Assembly: GCA_041390365.1 (NCBI GenBank)
Contig: JAWKQB010000001.1
Coordinates: 1,541,754-1,605,753 of the forward strand
DNA length: 64,000 nucleotides
Source: Syntrophotaleaceae bacterium
GTDB lineage: Bacteria; Desulfobacterota; Desulfuromonadia; Desulfuromonadales; Syntrophotaleaceae
Direction: 5' to 3'
This document shows, piece after piece, positions 60,135 through 64,000 of this stretch (position 1 is the first letter of the stretch; the number at the start of each line of letters is the position of its first letter). The notes under the pieces were generated by a model. The model was given only the letters and a program-made list of their open reading frames with translations. It ran no database searches and was not told where the DNA came from. A program made the position numbers and the translations under genes.

Positions 60135-60245
60135 TGAAACAGCAAGAGGGGTCGCGTCTACACGTTTCATTTATGGAAACAGCAAGAGGGGTCGCGTCTA
60201 CACGTTTCATTTATGAAAAGTTTAGACGCGATCCCTCTATTCTTA
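60135..60245. repeat. Second palindromic repeat family, another cluster
   Basis: AAACAGCAAGAGGGGTCGCG + TCTACACGTTTCAT occurs twice in tandem (60137, 60177) and is followed by an inverted copy (TTTAGACGCGATCCCTCTAT). Core GAGGGGTCGCGTCTACA is shared with 57811-57920. Confidence 0.75.
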
Positions 60246-60276
60246 CTCGTCTCCAGGAAGGCAAGCCGGATTCGAC

Positions 60277-60771
60277 CTATTCCTGTCCCAACCGAATCGA
60301 TCTAAAAAGACATTCTCTTGAGGCCCTGGTGTTATTGGCAATGTCGCGACCCAAGGTGAGAGCGGCAGGGATTGCCAGAAGGAGGCCGACAGAGATGGCG
60401 TTTGTGAAAGTAATCGCGAGGATCAGGAAGATCCTGTACTGGGTTGAAAAGAAAGGCAGTTGGGTGAGAAAATTCCAGAAATGGATGGCGCCCATGATAC
60501 AGCCGATTCCGACCAGGGCTGCTGCAAAGAGAAAAAAGTTGATCAGAAATTCGATGAAGGGATAGGATTCCCGGTCGCGAATGACTTCCTTTTCCTGGAA
60601 GAAGAACCTCTCATCCACGGGGTCATTTCTCAAAACCTTTTCGATTTTCCTGTTGATGGCTGACTCTCGTGAGAGAGCATTCCGTTCGTCCGCCCGCGCC
60701 TGCTCCACCTTGGCGAAGATCACGCCGCACAATTGCCAGCACCCACTGCCAGAGATCCTTAAACTCGTCAT
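60277..60771 (-). CDS. Two-helix membrane protein of unknown function
   Basis: 164 residues with a charged N-terminal half (KVEQARADERNALSRESA) and two hydrophobic segments (INFFLFAAALVGIGCIMGAI and IFLILAITFTNAISVGLLLAI). The upstream end has no clear ribosome site, so the start is uncertain (an internal start near Val-Glu is possible). It lies between two repeat clusters. Family unknown. Confidence 0.5.
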   Translation of the reverse strand: MTSLRISGSGCWQLCGVIFAKVEQARADERNALSRESAINRKIEKVLRNDPVDERFFFQEKEVIRDRESYPFIEFLINFFLFAAALVGIGCIMGAIHFWNFLTQLPFFSTQYRIFLILAITFTNAISVGLLLAIPAALTLGRDIANNTRASRECLFRSIRLGQE

Positions 60772-60958
60772 TTTGGGGTCAAAATGGGCCTTCTAAGCCT
60801 ATTTTTGGGGTGATTTTCGAAGATTTTATTGAATAATTAACAACTTACCTTGGTCCGACCCGGGAAACATGTTACTTGCGTCTATAAATTTCGATTTTTA
60901 AACTATGTGGGCTTCACCCTATTTCAGGTTTTTCCACCCCCTGCTGAGACATGCTGAG

Positions 60959-61002
60959 GGGGACAGGCTACTTTTTAGAAGTGCAAAAAGTAGCCTGTCC
61001 CC
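60959..61002. repeat. Third palindromic repeat family, perfect copy
   Basis: A perfect 18-bp inverted repeat GGGGACAGGCTACTTTTT / AAAAAGTAGCCTGTCCCC with an 8-base loop. CCTGTCCCCTTTCCCC is partly repeated just after it. A degenerate copy lies at 46161-46205. Confidence 0.8.
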
Positions 61003-61157
61003 TTTCCCCATTCCCTGTCCCCTTTCCCCCCGGGAAACATATTGACGAGAAAAAACTTAAAAGCTTAAAATACTCCCCGTATAAAGTTATCAAAGGAAGG
61101 CATTCCGGCCAAGGGGCTTTTGCTGTCTGCATAACACAGCTGGGAAAAGGCTGCTCA

Positions 61158-61697
61158 ATGTTGTCTTTAGTAAGATTGTGTCTTCTGATGCTGACTCTCT
61201 CGCTTGTTAATGCCGGATGCAGTGTAATACCAGTACCGATTGCCCCCTTCACGAAGAGACCGTATCCCCAAGACGTGTTAGAAAATGTGGGAAAGAAAGG
61301 GACCGATAAGAAGTTGGTCCTCAAAATATTGGGAAATCCAAAGGCAGTTAGATCTGCAGGTAAATACTGGTTCTATGCTAGCAATAGAGATATGTTAGGT
61401 TTTATCGGGTCTGATGTCGTGTTACAAGACTTCGAATGGTTGGCTGTGCATTTTGATGATTTGGGTCAGGTGGATTTTCTTGAAAAAAAGGAATCAGTTG
61501 ATGGCTGCCTTTCCAATGGAATTTGCAACTATTCCGGACTCATTTATTCAAATCCCTCTTTGGCCGTTCTTAGTGCACCAAAAATTGAAGATGAAAAGTC
61601 AAAATTTTATAAAGTATCTGATAGGGAATGTGCCATTTACATTTACATGGAACCCGTTTGGGGCGGCTGTAGGGACGTTCTTGCTTTATTGCATTAG
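61158..61697 (+). CDS. BamE/SmpA-like lipoprotein
   Basis: 179 residues from ATG 61158; earlier in-frame starts would read through the repeat. Lipobox VNAGC. The segment KLVLKILGNPKAVRSAGKYW (about residues 52-71) resembles the BamE/SmpA pattern (V...LG.P......WYY). C-terminal part has several Cys (DGCLSNGICNY, RECAIYIY, GGCRD). Likely outer-membrane lipoprotein; no Bam gene nearby. Confidence 0.65.
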   Translation: MLSLVRLCLLMLTLSLVNAGCSVIPVPIAPFTKRPYPQDVLENVGKKGTDKKLVLKILGNPKAVRSAGKYWFYASNRDMLGFIGSDVVLQDFEWLAVHFDDLGQVDFLEKKESVDGCLSNGICNYSGLIYSNPSLAVLSAPKIEDEKSKFYKVSDRECAIYIYMEPVWGGCRDVLALLH

Positions 61698-61741
61698 ATG
61701 CCCTGTTTTATCCGGCCTCGTGAGGTCCGGGGACACCTTAC

Positions 61742-62506
61742 TTACCTCCGAAAAACCCCTTCCCGATGCTCCCGCAAAAACCCCTCATACGGCAAAAACT
61801 TTTCCGGCATCTCGATCCTCTTCCCCTCATAATCCAGAAAATTCCGGACCAAAGCCTCATTCGGCAGGTATTCCCGCAGATAAGGGGAAATCACCAGCCG
61901 GTAATCCTCGTCGAACGTCACCAATCCTCGATCAAAAGCGGCATCCTGGGTCTGAGCCAGGCACAACCCATTCCTGGGATTGAGGCGATGCTCGGGGAAT
62001 TTGCCCCATGGCAAAATATGACTGGCAACCAGCAATTCCGGGATGGGATTGCCAGTCAGGCAGCAGCGTTTGTTGTAGGACGCGAGCACACTCTTGCGGA
62101 AAAAGCTCTGGCCGAGACGGGCCTTGACCGAGGAAATCACTTCGGTTGGCCCTTCAGGAGCAATTGAGGGAAACTTTACAGTTGTTTTGCCCTTTGTTCC
62201 CTTGATCGCTTGCCTACTTGTTTCGGCATCATCGAGAAGCGCCCTCAATTTCTCTTCGCTTTCGACTCCGAGCTGTCCCCAGTCCGAATTGAACTCCTCC
62301 CAGATCGCCTTGTCGGCCCTGCTGACACTGCTAAGGCCTTTGATTCCTCGCTCCTGATGGAAAGGGTCAAGAGAGGCAAGGTTGCAAAGCTTCATGGAAA
62401 GACTGCTTGGAGACCTGCCGAGTCTCTCCGCAACCTCGACGACCAAAGCGTTCCCATGGCGAAGCTGCCCAAAGGGTAGCTTGCAATAGAGATTCATTGC
62501 CACCAT
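61742..62506 (-). CDS. HNH endonuclease domain protein
   Basis: 254 residues. The N-terminal region (MNLYCKLPFGQLRHGN, RLGRSPSSLSMKLCNLASLDP) is the helix-turn-helix-like part of a known HNH family; the C-terminal HNH shows CCLTGNPIPELLVASHILPW and NPRNGLCLAQTQDAAFDRG. Homologues usually begin with W.RDEL; here WSRDELM is encoded but its first codons have no start codon between the TAG of the upstream gene (62573) and ATG 62506, so the N-terminus is either slightly short or made by readthrough. Probably a DNase, perhaps restriction- or mobile-element-related. Confidence 0.85.
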   Translation of the reverse strand: MVAMNLYCKLPFGQLRHGNALVVEVAERLGRSPSSLSMKLCNLASLDPFHQERGIKGLSSVSRADKAIWEEFNSDWGQLGVESEEKLRALLDDAETSRQAIKGTKGKTTVKFPSIAPEGPTEVISSVKARLGQSFFRKSVLASYNKRCCLTGNPIPELLVASHILPWGKFPEHRLNPRNGLCLAQTQDAAFDRGLVTFDEDYRLVISPYLREYLPNEALVRNFLDYEGKRIEMPEKFLPYEGFLREHREGVFRR

Positions 62507-62572
62507 GAGCTCGTCACGGCTCCACTTGTTTTCCTCGGGACATTCAGCCTGCTCCCCGAAATTGAAACTTTC

Positions 62573-63373
62573 CTAGTCGATAGCTTGCACGGTTCGACAT
62601 TTGGGAAAGGCCGAGCATGCCCAAAACCACGTACCGGCATGAGGCCCTTTTTTGGCCAACCGTTTAACCATGGGGGCGTTGCAAACCGAGCAAATCGGAT
62701 CGTCCTGGCCCTTCTCGGCCATGCAACCATTCGACGCCGGCGCATACTCTTTCTCCGTGGCTTCCATCCTCAAGCTCTTTTCCACCACCGGGTCCTCTCC
62801 AAGCTCATGGAAAGTCTTATCCGGATTCTGGTCTCCCGGGCCCTCCCCCGAAACAATTATCTGAGGTGCTTCATTCGTTTTCTGAAACAAGACCTCATCC
62901 AATTTCGCCCGAACCTCATGCACTGAATATCCCTTGCGAGCAGCAAAATGAATGATGGAAATACCAGCGCCGGTAAGCACCTTATCGACAAAGTTGTCCC
63001 GTTCGGCCCGATCCTTTCGGCGATGAGACGCATCGTCCAACTCCACCGTTCCGACAACCGCCAGTGAATCAGGCCGACAAAGAACGAAGTCGATATGTTT
63101 TTGGTGAATCCGGTTCCAGGCGCCGGTTCGTTGACTCTGAGAGAGCCCTTTGGCCGGTTGAACCAAATCCCCCAGTCTAACCTTTCCGAAAATTCGCAAC
63201 CGCCCCTCAGATGCTTGTTCCAAAACCCCGAGAAATGATCGTTCAGCAGGACTGAAGAGTTCCCGAGGTTCGTAACTTGTTTCCCTCAATGAGCCCGGTT
63301 GCCGGCTCTTCAAGACCGCAACTAGAATCAACAGGACAAAAAGAATTGCCAGTAGAAGAACAAAAGTGCTCAT
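62573..63373 (-). CDS. Membrane-anchored DUF2726 protein with topoisomerase-type zinc finger
   Basis: 266 residues. N-terminal membrane helix (FVLLLAILFVLLILVAVL), DUF2726 nuclease-like domain (about 35-170: HIDFVLCRPDSLAVVGTVELDD fits a PD-(D/E)xK-style core, quoted by motif), and a C-terminal C4 zinc finger (CSVCNAPMVKR, FWACSAFPKC) as in topoisomerase I tails. It may bind and cut nucleic acid. Its TAG stop is in frame with the HNH gene 66 bases downstream. Confidence 0.8.
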   Translation of the reverse strand: MSTFVLLLAILFVLLILVAVLKSRQPGSLRETSYEPRELFSPAERSFLGVLEQASEGRLRIFGKVRLGDLVQPAKGLSQSQRTGAWNRIHQKHIDFVLCRPDSLAVVGTVELDDASHRRKDRAERDNFVDKVLTGAGISIIHFAARKGYSVHEVRAKLDEVLFQKTNEAPQIIVSGEGPGDQNPDKTFHELGEDPVVEKSLRMEATEKEYAPASNGCMAEKGQDDPICSVCNAPMVKRLAKKGPHAGTWFWACSAFPKCRTVQAID

Positions 63374-63392
63374 AACTCCTCAAAAACAAAAA

Positions 63393-63424
63393 AACCGCCC
63401 ACGCCTCACTGGCGCAGAGCGGTT
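63393..63424 (-). terminator. Terminator upstream of the DUF2726 gene
   Basis: Stem AACCGC / GCGGTT with inner GCC/GGC pairing, followed on the minus strand by seven U. It would end transcription arriving from the HEPN gene side. Confidence 0.7.
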
Positions 63425-63570
63425 CTATCGATCGTTTCGGATTCCCCCCGAATCTTCATCCCATCCTCTTGCAATAAAAATTCATACAATAAATGGTTTC
63501 AAGTAAACGGTATTAACTTTGCGGGATAATCGGGGTTTAGTCAAGGGATCTAATGTTTAAAATAAGGCAG

Positions 63571-63760
63571 TCCTGGGTCCTGGGTCCTGGGTCCTGGGTC
63601 TGGGTTCCGAATTTTAGACTCGGTACTGCCTTCCTGACCCCGGACTGGGGACCGTTTTTTTGAGACTCGGGACTGCCCTTTAGACTCGGAACCGACCTTG
63701 AGACCCGGGACCCTGGACCGGTTTTTAGACTCGGGACCCCCTTCCTGACCCGGGACCGGT
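63571..63760. repeat. Low-complexity tandem GGGTCCT and degenerate GACTCGGGAC repeats
   Basis: TCCTGGG/GTCCTGG 7-mers repeat about five times at 63571-63605. They are followed by degenerate copies of a unit like TTTTAGACTCGGGACYGCC to 63760. No coding potential. Gene-free from 63425 to 63770. Confidence 0.7.
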
Positions 63761-63770
63761 GCTCTTAGCC

Positions 63771-64000
63771 CTAAATCTCAGCCTCTGCCCAATCAACCAC
63801 TCTTCTGGCCAATTGGATTGCGACTTCGTGTTCATCTTGGCTGACCGGTTCGAAATCCCCGGGATAGCGGGTCATAACGGCATAATCCGTGAGAATGGCG
63901 GCTTCATCCACAGAGGCAGGCAGATCGACGACTGTGGCTATGAGATCGAGAAGGATGCGAAGATTGTGAGTTCTTGGGGGAGGAATACTCTTGGATCGGG
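63771..64000 (-). CDS. HEPN domain protein, 5' end cut by window edge
   Basis: The last 75 residues before TAG 63771 read THNLRILLDLIA, then ILTDYAVMTRYPGDFEPVS and AIQLARRVVDWAEAEI, the C-terminal pattern of HEPN proteins (Y..RYP........A...A..V..W). HEPN proteins usually pair with an MNT nucleotidyltransferase as a toxin-antitoxin unit; a partner would lie to the right, outside the window. Too short to tell whether the RNase RX4-6H motif is present. Confidence 0.8.
   Translation of the reverse strand, partial: RSKSIPPPRTHNLRILLDLIATVVDLPASVDEAAILTDYAVMTRYPGDFEPVSQDEHEVAIQLARRVVDWAEAEI

Overview
The window looks like a chromosomal segment of a GC-rich Gram-negative anaerobe. Rubrerythrin, a 2x[4Fe-4S] ferredoxin, a MucR-type regulator, a four-PAS histidine kinase and many lipoproteins and PEGA/FHA proteins suit the Desulfobacterota (Desulfuromonas/Geobacter/Pelobacter-like). 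That assignment is inference from gene content; no rRNA or tRNA gene was seen.

Layout. 0-11 kb is ordinary housekeeping and redox content: a sulfatase-fold enzyme cut by the left edge, a DSP-like phosphatase, rubrerythrin, a divergent histidine kinase/response regulator pair, a class I glutamine amidotransferase, a secreted glutaredoxin, a ferredoxin, MucR, an HPP-like membrane protein, a flavodoxin-like protein and an ABM monooxygenase. 11-24.3 kb is a repeat-rich region with about 35 copies of a palindromic REP-like element, a REP-associated tyrosine transposase (RAYT), and a diversity-generating retroelement (DGR). 24.3-44.5 kb is one long co-directional minus-strand array for Ser/Thr phosphorylation signalling: three further Hanks-type kinases, a PP2C phosphatase, several FHA proteins (fused to ribbon-helix-helix, superinfection-immunity-like, DUF805 and beta-propeller domains), PEGA and other lipoproteins, a trypsin-like protease and a GH3 hexosaminidase. 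45-64 kb is accessory: a Vps62-like protein, a broken ricin-type lectin, an arylsulfatase, a group II intron sitting just behind a terminator, a delta-60 repeat lipoprotein, orphan lipoproteins, a DUF2726/HNH pair and a HEPN gene cut by the right edge.

The centre of interest is the DGR at 14.06-17.87 kb. A reverse transcriptase with the DGR-type IGNxxSQ motif and a YMDD box is encoded just after an HRDC-domain accessory gene and just before a template repeat (TR, 14060-14190). Compared by eye, the TR and the variable repeat (VR1, 15774-15904) differ at 22 positions in a 102-base core. Every one is an adenine of the TR coding strand, and a 29-base 3' block is identical. VR1 encodes the C-terminal end of an FGE-sulfatase/C-type-lectin-like domain on a protein with an N-terminal Ser/Thr kinase and one membrane segment. 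The element therefore appears to hypermutate the predicted extracytoplasmic ligand surface of a receptor kinase, beside the phosphatase and phosphopeptide-binding (FHA) genes that could act downstream. Two neighbouring FGE-domain genes (one secreted, one kinase fusion broken by two in-frame TAG codons) carry related but drifted VR-like ends.

The two reverse transcriptases are unrelated in role: the DGR RT mutates a receptor gene, while the one at 53.8-55.2 kb is a group II intron maturase (QGGPLSP, YADD). All alignments here were made by eye; no searches were run.
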